64,000 bases of DNA from Arcobacter sp. (GCA_002869565.1 PKUJ01000010.1:1-64000), one strand, 5' to 3'. Counted from the first letter of the stretch, positions 49,011-58,025 are shown. A program made the numbers and translations. The notes: generated by a model from the letters alone, not told the origin.

Positions 49011-49625
49011 TTATATTTTAATTAGTCCATTTAGAATTATATTTTCAAAACCTGTTTCATCTGCATATTGAACACAGTCAATGGCACAATCAATATATTG
49101 TTTTGGAGTTATTGTTGAATAATCAATTGGTTTATACCCATTAAATATTACTATCATGTCAAAAAACATCCTTGTAATTCTTCCATTTAATTCATAAAAT
49201 GGATGCAAGGCATTGAGTTCACATTTATAATAAGCTAATTTTTTAGCAAATTCTTCTTTGGGTCTGTTTTCAAAATTTTTTAAATAATTATCTTCTTTTA
49301 ATTCTTCAAATATTTTTTTAGAAGATGACTCTACAAAAGCACCTTGACAAAATATACTCTCACCTTTTGCCATATTAAAATCTCTATATACACCAGCCCA
49401 ATCATAAAGTGATACAAATGTTCTTTTATGTAAGTCTTTGAAATAGTTTTCATCAAGAATTGTTTTATCTGTTAATTCTTCATAAAAAATATTATAAGCA
49501 TCTTCTATAAGCTCTTTTTCTATTTCATGGATAAGTTCACTATCTCTAATATCAAACTTGTTTTTAGGTATATCAGTACCTTCATAGTAAAAGGAATTAT
49601 TTTTTAGCTGATACTTTGATGCCAT
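49011..49625 (-). CDS. Fic domain protein (AMPylator-like)
   Basis: Fic motif HPFYELNGRITR matches HxFxxGNGR-type loops; YDWAGVYRDFNMAKGESIFC flap region. Confidence 0.9.
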   Translation of the reverse strand: MASKYQLKNNSFYYEGTDIPKNKFDIRDSELIHEIEKELIEDAYNIFYEELTDKTILDENYFKDLHKRTFVSLYDWAGVYRDFNMAKGESIFCQGAFVESSSKKIFEELKEDNYLKNFENRPKEEFAKKLAYYKCELNALHPFYELNGRITRMFFDMIVIFNGYKPIDYSTITPKQYIDCAIDCVQYADETGFENIILNGLIKI

Positions 49626-49749
49626 ACTTTTCTCTTACAATTTTAACTTCATCTTTTACTTTTTTTGAGGCTTCAGAATATCCCTCAATATTTTGAGTTG
49701 TTTCTATAACTTTTTTTAAATTTTCTTTATCTAAAATTCTTTTAGTCAT
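49597..49749 (-). CDS. 50-aa putative Fic antitoxin (VbhA-like), overlapping the fic start by 29 bp; absent from the ORF track
   Basis: Translation MTKRILDKENLKKVIETTQNIEGYSEASKKVKDEVKIVREKYGIKVSAKK*; contains TQNIEG matching the class I Fic inhibitory motif (S/T)xxxE(G/N); RBS-like aaaggagt upstream. Confidence 0.72.
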   Translation of the reverse strand: MTKRILDKENLKKVIETTQNIEGYSEASKKVKDEVKIVREKYGIKVSAKK

Positions 49750-49784
49750 TAATACTCCTTTAAAACTATATTATATCAAAAAAT

Positions 49785-51143
49785 CTAATTATACTCAGGT
49801 TTTGGTTGGGCTACTAATAAGTCATTTTGATTATCTTTATAATCACTATCTTTCACACTTATTTGTCCGTTCATAAGCATTGGAAGAAGCCAATCTCTAA
49901 GTCTTGATAGTTCTTGATTTTGTTTTAAGTTTTTTTGTTTCATTTTATGCAATGAATCTATTTTTTCATAAAACTTTTGATTAATATTTTCACTTGGAAT
50001 TACAATAAAATATTTCTGTGTAAAAGAATCAAACAATAAATTTTTAATACCACTCGTTTTACCTTCCCAACCAAATAAAACGCTATTATCATATAAATTA
50101 TTCCACATATAAATGAAATAATAAAGATGTTTTTGATTTTCTAGAGAAAATGATTTACAAAAATTTGAACATATTAAAGGATTATCAAATCTTGTTATAG
50201 TTTCATCAATAACAAATGAAATTCTTCCTGTCGATTGAGTTGGACTACCTCCTGATATTTCAACAATCAAATCATGAGATTCTAAAATTTTATTTGAGTT
50301 TTTTTCTAAAATAAATCTTTCTGGTGGATTTAATCCTCCTGAACCATTTAAACCATTTAAATCAGCACCTCTAATACAAGAAACCTTTTGAGTATAATTT
50401 CCTTCTTCTTTTTCTTTTCCCCAATCGCCACCTTTATTATTTCCAATAAATTGTGAAATTGCTTTAGCTTCCCACCCCTCAGGAATCTCTCTTTTTAATT
50501 CTTTACTATAAATCATCTTTCCACCTGATGATTTATAAGGTTTTCCATTCTCATCGGGAAAATCAAACTGCACAAACCAATATTCATAAAAAGTTTTTGC
50601 CATTGATTCTAATTCTTTATTGATTTTATTGTTTAATTCTATTTTTCTATTAATATCTGAAATACAATCAATAATACTCTTTTGTTCTTTACGATTACTA
50701 GGAATCAATACTTGTAGATTAAAAAGTTTGATTTTATCTAATTCACCTTGTCCTGTACTTCCATCCATAAAAGTTTGAAGCTGTTTTTCATAAGAAAACA
50801 GAACATAGTTTAAACATTTAGTTTCTTCATAAGAACTACATCTTAATAATAAAATATGTGAATCTATAGTTAAAATTGCATCTTCAGGAATATTTTCGAC
50901 AAATGCACACCTTCCTGCTGTACCCTGACCTGTAGAATTAATTAACAAGTCACCTTTTTGTACTATTTTATTTTCTGAAATTTTTTGTTTTTCATCAACA
51001 TATCTAGCTAAAGAAAAATCTATTCTATTATTTCTTATACATTTTTGATTTAAAACAATTATTTTACTTTTTTCAACATATTTAGGTGTAACCCCTTTAA
51101 TAGAAAAAGTAACTAGTTCTCCAACTTTTTTATATTTATCCAT
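49785..51143 (-). CDS. hsdS: Type I restriction-modification specificity subunit
   Basis: IDCISDINRKIELNNKINKELESMAKTFYEYWFVQFDFPDENGKPYKSSGG...IPEGWEA; adjacent to hsdM/hsdR. Confidence 0.92.
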   Translation of the reverse strand: MDKYKKVGELVTFSIKGVTPKYVEKSKIIVLNQKCIRNNRIDFSLARYVDEKQKISENKIVQKGDLLINSTGQGTAGRCAFVENIPEDAILTIDSHILLLRCSSYEETKCLNYVLFSYEKQLQTFMDGSTGQGELDKIKLFNLQVLIPSNRKEQKSIIDCISDINRKIELNNKINKELESMAKTFYEYWFVQFDFPDENGKPYKSSGGKMIYSKELKREIPEGWEAKAISQFIGNNKGGDWGKEKEEGNYTQKVSCIRGADLNGLNGSGGLNPPERFILEKNSNKILESHDLIVEISGGSPTQSTGRISFVIDETITRFDNPLICSNFCKSFSLENQKHLYYFIYMWNNLYDNSVLFGWEGKTSGIKNLLFDSFTQKYFIVIPSENINQKFYEKIDSLHKMKQKNLKQNQELSRLRDWLLPMLMNGQISVKDSDYKDNQNDLLVAQPKPEYN

Positions 51144-52761
51144 GCACTAAATCCGATAATTGCTTCTTTATCTTATCTTCTAGTATATTAGATTCATTAA
51201 ACATAGATTCTAAATTATCATTATATTTTTTCATTTTAGCATTGAATTCATCATTTGTAATATCAACATACTCTATCTTTATCTCAAAATATTGACCTGC
51301 ACTAAAAGAGTAGTTTTTTTCTTTTATTTCATCATAACTTACTACTACAGATAAATCATCAACAATATCTTTATTATTAAAAGTATCAATAATTAAATTT
51401 TCTTCTATTTCAGAAAGTACTGTTTTCTGATTTTTACCCTCTTTTACCTTTGTTCCTAAATTTGAAGCATCAATAAATACGACATCTTTTTTATTTGACT
51501 TATCTATAAAGGCTATAGATACATTTGTACCAGTTGTAGCAAATATATTACTAGGCATAGATACTACACCAGCTAACATTTTTTCATCTATAAGCTTTTG
51601 TCGTATCTTTTTATCTATACCTGCTTGCGCAGTTATAAAACCTGTAGGTACTACAACTGCTGCTTTTCCATCATCTTTTAAACTATAGATGATATGCTGC
51701 AAAAACATACTATATATAGACATAGACTCTTTTTTCTTTGCTGGTATTTTGGGAATACCTGCAAAAAATCTTACACTATTATCTTTTGTATCAAGAGCAT
51801 CTCTATACTCACTAAAGTCTGTTTTAAAAGGTGGATTTGAAACGATATAATCAAACTTTTGTAGATCTTTCCCCTCTTTATGATGTGGTTCTAATATTGT
51901 ATTACCTTTTATCACATTTGATATAGAGTGAATAAGATTATTTAAAACAAGATTTAGTCGAAGAAGGCTTGATGACTTTTGTGATATATCTTGAGAGTAT
52001 ATACTACACTTATTTTCTCCAATTGCGTGAGCTATATTCATCAATAATGTTCCAGAACCTGCACTTGGATCATAACAACTCACATCTTTAACATCCCCTC
52101 GTACCAAAATAGATGCCATGATTTTTGCTACTGCGTGAGGTGTATAGTATTCTGCATACTTACCACCACTATCGCTATTATAATCTTTGATAAGATACTC
52201 AAATATAGTTGCATAAAAATCATACTTTTGATTAAAAATTGGCTCAAAAGAGAAATGAACTAGCTTATTTATAATCGCTTTACAAAAGTTATCTCTTTGG
52301 GAGTCATCTGTTATAAATTCACTTATATTATCAAAAAGCTTTACTTTTGCACCACTGTTTGTTTTAACTGCAAATATTTCATTGTTGTCTCTTGCTATAC
52401 TTGATAGTGTATCATCAAATGTTTTTGCAAAGTCCTTGGAGTTTTGTATATCAAAAAGATGTGTTATAAGATACTCAGGTTGCAGTCTTGCAGCTTTTGC
52501 CCCTAGTCTTCTAAAAAGCTTTTTTCTCTTCTCTTCACTAAGTGTCTTAAATTCACTCTCCCAAGACTTATTATCTTTTAAGTTTTCATCTATTTTTTTT
52601 ATCTCATAAGCAAACTTATCATTTAAAAATTTGTATAAAAATACTTGGGTAATGATTTTAAATTCATTACCATCATTTCCCAAACCATAGTTTGCACATA
52701 TACTTTTTAAAGTGTCTATTAAATCTTTTATTTGTTCTTCAAATTTTACTGTTGTTACCAA
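51136..52761 (-). CDS. hsdM: Type I restriction-modification N6-adenine methyltransferase subunit
   Basis: GGKYAEYYTPHAVAKIMASIL, CYDPSAGSGTLLMNIAHA, FDYIVSNPPFKTDF (NPPF motif). Confidence 0.95.
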   Translation of the reverse strand: MVTTVKFEEQIKDLIDTLKSICANYGLGNDGNEFKIITQVFLYKFLNDKFAYEIKKIDENLKDNKSWESEFKTLSEEKRKKLFRRLGAKAARLQPEYLITHLFDIQNSKDFAKTFDDTLSSIARDNNEIFAVKTNSGAKVKLFDNISEFITDDSQRDNFCKAIINKLVHFSFEPIFNQKYDFYATIFEYLIKDYNSDSGGKYAEYYTPHAVAKIMASILVRGDVKDVSCYDPSAGSGTLLMNIAHAIGENKCSIYSQDISQKSSSLLRLNLVLNNLIHSISNVIKGNTILEPHHKEGKDLQKFDYIVSNPPFKTDFSEYRDALDTKDNSVRFFAGIPKIPAKKKESMSIYSMFLQHIIYSLKDDGKAAVVVPTGFITAQAGIDKKIRQKLIDEKMLAGVVSMPSNIFATTGTNVSIAFIDKSNKKDVVFIDASNLGTKVKEGKNQKTVLSEIEENLIIDTFNNKDIVDDLSVVVSYDEIKEKNYSFSAGQYFEIKIEYVDITNDEFNAKMKKYNDNLESMFNESNILEDKIKKQLSDLVHG

Positions 52762-55700
52762 TCAATTACTCCGTTGTATTCGTTTAGATACTCATTTACT
52801 ACAAGTTTATTTATATAGCTAAAAGCATCTTCATTTAATTCTATTTTATTGTTATCTTCAAACTCTTCTTCTACTATTGGTTCTGTTTCAAATATAAAAA
52901 AACTTTCACTATTTTTTAATATCCCGCTATTGTTTAGTACCATTTCATCAAGGCGAAGTTTTACAGACTCTAAAGCAGAAAATATCTGAGTTTGTTTTTT
53001 TGAGATATTTCCTTTTTCATTTAACCTTTTGTGTATCCTAGCGTATTTTTTATCGTTTTGATATTTATCCCTTAAAAGCTCATTGTTTCTATTTAGTTCT
53101 GTTATATTTTTATGTATCTTTGTAAGAGTTTTAATATTTTTATTCATTTCACTTTTTGATACTTCATTTAAATTTTTACCTTTAAAAAGTCTCTCTAGTT
53201 CCTCTTTTAAAGTTATAAATTCTGGATCTTTTTTATCGAAATTACTTTCTAAAGATTCCCTTGCTTTTCTAAGTATATCTTTTAACTCATCAGCAAGTAC
53301 AAGTTCCTCTTCAGATAGTTTTGTAAACTTAAAAATAATATCTTCCAAAGCTATATTTAAAAGGTTTGATGAATCATCAGCTTTTAATAATACTTCCCTT
53401 TGATGTAATATATTTAGATGATTTGAAGTTTCCCTGTAGAGTAAATTTAACTTTTGGAAATCTAACTCTTCTAATAGCTCTTCATAACCAAATAGTCGAA
53501 TAATATTATATAAGTTTTTAGTATTTGCTAAAACTCTTTTAATATCTTGCATCTTTTTTATATCATCTATTTGACTTATTTGTTTTGTAAAGTTTTCTGC
53601 ATCTAAAGTATCAAAACTAAAAAGTACTTCTCGTATCTCTTCTATCTCTTCTAAAATCTCTTCTTTTGATTTAAAAAGAGATGTATAATACTCCATCTCA
53701 TCACCTAATTCACTTTGAAGCTCATCTAAATATGCTTGATTTGTATTATCAAACTCTTTTGAAATATCAGCAAAGTCAACCACATATCCATATTTGAAAT
53801 TTTTATATGTTCTATTGACTCTGGTAAGAGCTTGTAAAAGTCCATGATCTTTAATCACTCTACCTAGGTATAGTTTTTTTAATCTTTTAGCATCAAAACC
53901 AGTTAAAAGCATATTGTAAACAAATAAAAAATCTATTCTACCTTCTTTAAAATCTAGTATCTTTTGTTTTCTCTCTTGTTTTGTTTCAACATCATGTAGG
54001 ATTAAAGCAACTGTTTTTACTTTACTATTGTCTTTTTTATTTTTTCCATACTGAGACTTGGAACTTGAAACTAACTGGGCTTTAGATGTATATTCTGAAT
54101 TGTTTACAGAATCTTTTGGAGCGTATTTTTCTTGAAAAATCTCATACATCATTTTTGCTTGTGGTGAACTATTACAGATAACCATACCACCTATAGAATC
54201 ATCATCTAAAAGTAATCTTGCTTTTTCAAAATCATTGATTATATAATCTAACATTGGCTCAACAAAACGATGATGTGCAAATACATCTTTAGTTTTTAAA
54301 TCACCTTTTTGTATCTCTAACTCTTCTAATGTTTTTTGTAACTGTAGTTTATAGCTTGTTTCTATCTCTTCTCTTATTAGTCTTAAGGTATACCCATCTG
54401 CTATAGATTTGTTATAATAATACTTATGGATATAATCACCAAAAAGAATTCTTGAGTTATACTTATCACCTAAAAGTGGTGTTCCTGTAAGTCCTATTTT
54501 TATAGCATTTTCATCTGCTTTTATTAAATTTACTAAAAACTTACCGGTAGGTTTATAACTTCTATGTACTTCATCTAAGAAAAATACTCTTTGAATATTT
54601 ATATCATAATTTTTTGTTTCAATAACTGTTGGATCATCTTCAAATCTTTGGATATTTACAACTGTAATCTCTAATTGTCCCATATCATTATGAATTGCTG
54701 TAGTTTTTTTAATATCTTTTGCAAACTCATCACGAGAATTTATAATATGAACTTTTAATCCCCTAGAAGTAAATTCATCTTGTGCTTGTTCTAATAAGTC
54801 TATCCTATCAACGATAAAGTAAAATTTTGGAATTATGCGTTTTTCTTGATAATAGTTTGTTAGATATTTTACATTGTAAAAAGCAAGTGCGGTTTTCCCA
54901 CTCCCTTGGGTATGCCAAATAATACCTTTTTTTAATCCTTCATCTAATTTTGTACTAATAGCTTTAGTAGCAAAAAGTTGAGGATACCTCATAATGTGCT
55001 TTTCAAACCCGTCTTTTTTTTTCACATAAGCTATCGCATATTTTAAAAGAAAGGCTAATCGCTCTTTCTCAAAAAGAGAGGTACAAAGTCTATTTGTAGG
55101 TGTATTGTAATTTTTATTTGTTTGAAACTCTTTATTATCTTTTATAACATGATAGTTTAAATCTTTTAAAATAAAAGTTTCAAGTTCATCATCCTCATCT
55201 TTTAAAAGCTTTGCTACATTTAGCTTCTCTTCTTCTCTAAAGTAGTTAAATTGAGGTTTAGGGGCAGGTGTTGCATAAAAGGCACCTTCTAAAGGTTCAA
55301 TTGCATTATCATCATATTCCATATTATTTGAAAATACCATTAGTTGAGTAAGATTAAAAAACTTTCTAAATTTTTTATTTTGAAATCTTTTATAAATTCT
55401 ATCTCTTTCTGCTAAAATTCCTTTTTCATTATTTGGCTTTTTAACTTCTATAAATATAAGTGGTATTCCGTTTATTAAAAGTGTTATATCAGGTCTAAAT
55501 TCTTCATCACCATTTTTGTAAGTAAGTTCTGTAACTACGTGAAAAGTGTTATTATTAAAATTTTCAAAATCTATTATTTTTATATTTGAATTTTTCACTA
55601 GTCTCTCATAAAAAGCTTTTCCCATATCTTCATAGTCTATAAATTCTGAAATTTCATTTTGAAGCTTTTTAGTATCTAAGTCTTTTATATCTTGATTTAT

Positions 55701-55847
55701 GTTTTGTATACTAGTATTAAAAATATCTGTAAATATATTTGTATTTATATCCCAAATAGCTTCTTTTAAAGAAAGATATTTATAACCTAAGCGGGTAAGA
55801 TGTAGTATGGATGGTATTTTTACTCTTGTATCTTCATTGTATTTCAT
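52755..55847 (-). CDS. hsdR: Type I restriction enzyme endonuclease/translocase subunit
   Basis: RPDITLLINGIPLIFIEVKKPN nuclease motif, GIIWHTQGSGKTALAFYNVKYL Walker A, FFLDEVHRS DEAD-like box, QALTRVNRTYKN. Confidence 0.95.
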   Translation of the reverse strand: MKYNEDTRVKIPSILHLTRLGYKYLSLKEAIWDINTNIFTDIFNTSIQNINQDIKDLDTKKLQNEISEFIDYEDMGKAFYERLVKNSNIKIIDFENFNNNTFHVVTELTYKNGDEEFRPDITLLINGIPLIFIEVKKPNNEKGILAERDRIYKRFQNKKFRKFFNLTQLMVFSNNMEYDDNAIEPLEGAFYATPAPKPQFNYFREEEKLNVAKLLKDEDDELETFILKDLNYHVIKDNKEFQTNKNYNTPTNRLCTSLFEKERLAFLLKYAIAYVKKKDGFEKHIMRYPQLFATKAISTKLDEGLKKGIIWHTQGSGKTALAFYNVKYLTNYYQEKRIIPKFYFIVDRIDLLEQAQDEFTSRGLKVHIINSRDEFAKDIKKTTAIHNDMGQLEITVVNIQRFEDDPTVIETKNYDINIQRVFFLDEVHRSYKPTGKFLVNLIKADENAIKIGLTGTPLLGDKYNSRILFGDYIHKYYYNKSIADGYTLRLIREEIETSYKLQLQKTLEELEIQKGDLKTKDVFAHHRFVEPMLDYIINDFEKARLLLDDDSIGGMVICNSSPQAKMMYEIFQEKYAPKDSVNNSEYTSKAQLVSSSKSQYGKNKKDNSKVKTVALILHDVETKQERKQKILDFKEGRIDFLFVYNMLLTGFDAKRLKKLYLGRVIKDHGLLQALTRVNRTYKNFKYGYVVDFADISKEFDNTNQAYLDELQSELGDEMEYYTSLFKSKEEILEEIEEIREVLFSFDTLDAENFTKQISQIDDIKKMQDIKRVLANTKNLYNIIRLFGYEELLEELDFQKLNLLYRETSNHLNILHQREVLLKADDSSNLLNIALEDIIFKFTKLSEEELVLADELKDILRKARESLESNFDKKDPEFITLKEELERLFKGKNLNEVSKSEMNKNIKTLTKIHKNITELNRNNELLRDKYQNDKKYARIHKRLNEKGNISKKQTQIFSALESVKLRLDEMVLNNSGILKNSESFFIFETEPIVEEEFEDNNKIELNEDAFSYINKLVVNEYLNEYNGVIDW

Positions 55848-56139
55848 TTATTTTCCAAGGTATTATGAATTTAAGAATATTATTTTACTGAAACATAGTA
55901 GTGATACTAATAAAATAAAAGGTACTTTTATAAAATCAAAAAAGAAAATGTCCTTATCCCCTCAATTCAACATCTGCAATCGTTAAATTGTTGATTTTGA
56001 TTTGCGTAATCCTCAAATAACTGTTTGAATGATAAAAAATATACTGGGAGCATATTTTCATGAGTTTTATTTGAAAGCAAATCACAATCATAAAATTTAA
56101 GAAGTCAAAGACCGATGAAGCCGTTGAGAGTTTTCTTTG

Positions 56140-56250
56140 TTACTTTCTTTACGGTTAAAGAAGAGTAAAAAGCGGAAATCGCAGATTTTCAAGAACAAAA
56201 TTCTTACCATTAAAAAAGAGTAAAAGCGAAGATATTTATATCTTCAAGAC
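56140..56250. repeat. REP-like intergenic hairpin element with a degenerate second copy
   Basis: Hairpin TTACT-TTCTTTA-CGGT-TAAAGAA-g-AGTAA (56140-56167); then two related units 'AAAGAAGAGTAAAAAGCG-GAAATCgcaGATTTTC-AAGAAC' and 'AAAAAAGAGTAAAAGC-GAAGATAtttaTATCTTC-AAGAC'. Confidence 0.55.
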
Positions 56251-56261
56251 CCAAACAAAAA

Positions 56262-56290
56262 TTGACAAACCAAAAAATCTCAGATATAAT
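56262..56290 (+). promoter_or_regulatory. Perfect consensus sigma70 promoter
   Basis: TTGACA (56262-56267), 17-nt spacer, TATAAT (56285-56290). Confidence 0.85.
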
Positions 56291-56296
56291 ACTCTA

Positions 56297-56419
56297 CAAT
56301 TATCCTTCGGGACTACTCACCTTTTATAAGGTGAGGTTAATAAATTACTTCATCTAGGTGAAGCTACACCCTTAAGTGGGAGTAAATCAAAGGGAGCTTA
56401 ATTTTAAGCTCCCTTTTTT
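56297..56419 (+). ncRNA. Candidate intergenic structured small RNA (about 120 nt)
   Basis: Follows the promoter above. Hairpins TCC-TTCG-GGA (56303-56312), CTCACCTT-ttat-AAGGTGAG (56316-56335), CTTCA-tctagg-TGAAG (56348-56363), TACaCCC-ttaagt-GGGaGTA (56365-56384), then a strong terminator; no ORF. Confidence 0.68.
56388..56419 (+). terminator. Rho-independent terminator
   Basis: AAAGGGAGCTTAA-tt-TTAAGCTCCCTTT followed by a T run. Confidence 0.85.
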
Positions 56420-56420
56420 A

Positions 56421-56560
56421 TTATTCAAATCCAAGATATTTAGCTATAAACTTTTTTATATTTGAAATATCATTTTTATTTAATTGAGGATGCATATATT
56501 CAAGTAACCTTTTTGTGTTTCTTTTTTTACTTCATTCCATTCATCAAAAAATTTATCCAT
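56421..56560 (-). pseudogene. Small ORF translationally coupled to radC, frameshifted at an A-run
   Basis: ATG overlaps the radC TGA. Reads MDKFFDEWNEVKKETQK..., then frame shift at CACAAAAAGG into RLLEYMHPQLNKNDISNIKKFIAKYLGFE*. One extra A would give a 46-aa ORF. Confidence 0.5.
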
Positions 56561-57222
56561 CACAAAACACCCTCTTCTTTCAAACTAATAAAACCATCAC
56601 TTGTAAATATCACATGATCAAGAACTTCAATACCTAGTATTTTTCCTGATTCTTTTAATCTTTGGGTTACGTTTATATCTTCAGGACTTGGTTTTAGTAT
56701 TCCACTTGGGTGATTGTGAGCCACTATGATACTAGCACAGCGTTTTTCTATGGCGTGGGAGAATACTTCTCTTGGGTGAACTAGGCTTTGGTTTAGGGTT
56801 CCTATTGTGATAATTTTTGTCTCTATTAGATTGTTTGCTCCATCTAAGTATAAAGTTAAGAAGTACTCTTGGCGTTTGTCTTTGTATGGTTTTAGTTCAT
56901 CAAAAACATCACTAGCACTATTTATTTTATAATTTTGTGTATCTATTAGGTATCTTTTTGAAAGTTCAATTGCAGATATTATTTGAGAAGCTTTTGCACG
57001 ACCAAGTCCATGTATTTTTAGAAGTTTTTCTAAGTCTATGTTTTCAAAACTTGAATCAAAAAACTTCTCTATTTCATGAGAGAGTTTTATTACATCTTTA
57101 CCTTGAACACCACTTCCAATTAGCACAGCTATTAGTTCATAGTTCTTTAATGCACTTAAGCCATATTTGAAAAGTCGTTCTCTTGGTTTGTCTATTTTGT
57201 TTAGTTGATTTATTGATTTCAT
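56560..57222 (-). CDS. radC: RadC/JAB-domain DNA repair-like protein
   Basis: MKSINQLNKIDKPRERLFKYGLSALKNYELIAVLIGSGVQGKDV ... FSHAIEKRCASIIVAHNHPSGILKPSPEDINVTQRL (JAB motif). Confidence 0.93.
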   Translation of the reverse strand: MKSINQLNKIDKPRERLFKYGLSALKNYELIAVLIGSGVQGKDVIKLSHEIEKFFDSSFENIDLEKLLKIHGLGRAKASQIISAIELSKRYLIDTQNYKINSASDVFDELKPYKDKRQEYFLTLYLDGANNLIETKIITIGTLNQSLVHPREVFSHAIEKRCASIIVAHNHPSGILKPSPEDINVTQRLKESGKILGIEVLDHVIFTSDGFISLKEEGVL

Positions 57223-57237
57223 AATTTACACCTTAAT

Positions 57238-57266
57238 TTGACATTAATATTTATCTATGTTATAAT
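57238..57266 (+). promoter_or_regulatory. Perfect consensus sigma70 promoter
   Basis: TTGACA (57238-57243), 17-nt spacer, TATAAT (57261-57266). Confidence 0.8.
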
Positions 57267-57272
57267 CCAGTC

Positions 57273-57334
57273 ATAATTCGCCTACGGGCACACCCACTTT
57301 TTTAAGTGGGGCCAATCAACTCTTTTGATTTTTT
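57273..57334 (+). ncRNA. Candidate short RNA, antisense to the 3' end of the PemK-like toxin gene
   Basis: GCC-TACG-GGC tetraloop hairpin, CCCACTT-tttt-AAGTGGG hairpin, then AATCAA-ctctt-TTGATT-TTTT terminator, starting at the expected distance from the promoter. Confidence 0.6.
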
Positions 57335-57730
57335 AACAATCTTATTAAAATCATTTTTATTTATCATTCCTATTTTATTCATCAATCTTTTTACACTAAA
57401 AACTTTTATTTGTAAGATTAAAGCACTTACTTCTAAAATATTTTTTTCTTTATCTGTATAAGAAAATGAATGAAAATAATTATTTGATTCTCTTTGTGTA
57501 GTGGTAGTAGGTATTCCTAAAAATAAATCACTTGTGAGTTTTCTTAAGATTATTACAGGTCTTGCAAAATTTTTACCTTTGCCATTTTGCTCAAAACCAA
57601 TATTTTGTCCCATCTTAGCCCAAAATATTTCTCTTGGTTTTATACCTAGTTTTCTTCTGTTCAAATTTGTATCTTTTTTGATTTGATTCCAACTGTCAAA
57701 AATTGAATTTGTATCAGGGTGAGTATTCAT
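57302..57730 (-). CDS. PemK/MazF-family type II toxin
   Basis: REIFWAKMGQNIGFEQNGKGKNFARPVIILRKLTSDLFLGIPTTTTQRESNNYFHSF matches the PemK/MazF-like core. Confidence 0.8.
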   Translation of the reverse strand: MNTHPDTNSIFDSWNQIKKDTNLNRRKLGIKPREIFWAKMGQNIGFEQNGKGKNFARPVIILRKLTSDLFLGIPTTTTQRESNNYFHSFSYTDKEKNILEVSALILQIKVFSVKRLMNKIGMINKNDFNKIVKKSKELIGPT

Positions 57731-57809
57731 AAACTTCCTCCACTATTTGGAAGAAGTCTATCTGTTTTTATTAAGTAGTATTAAAAATATAACATTTTGC
57801 AATATTTTT

Positions 57810-58025
57810 TTAAAAAGGTTCGTTAGTTGTTTTCTCTTGCGTTGTAAATATTAGTTTTGCTTCATCTAAAAGTTTTTGTGCTTCATCTAAATCTGCTATT
57901 CCATTTTTATAAATATCAAGTGAATCACTAAGTGTTATTTGTGGGTTTGCAAGTTTTTCTAAAAGCTCTTTTGCTTTTTCTATTTTAAGCTCAAAGCTTA
58001 TTTCTTCTTTTTTTTCTTCACTCAT
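57810..58025 (-). CDS. xseB: Exodeoxyribonuclease VII small subunit
   Basis: ISFELKIEKAKELLEKLANPQITLSDSLDIYKNGIADLDEAQKLLDEAKLIF. Confidence 0.88.
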   Translation of the reverse strand: MSEEKKEEISFELKIEKAKELLEKLANPQITLSDSLDIYKNGIADLDEAQKLLDEAKLIFTTQEKTTNEPF

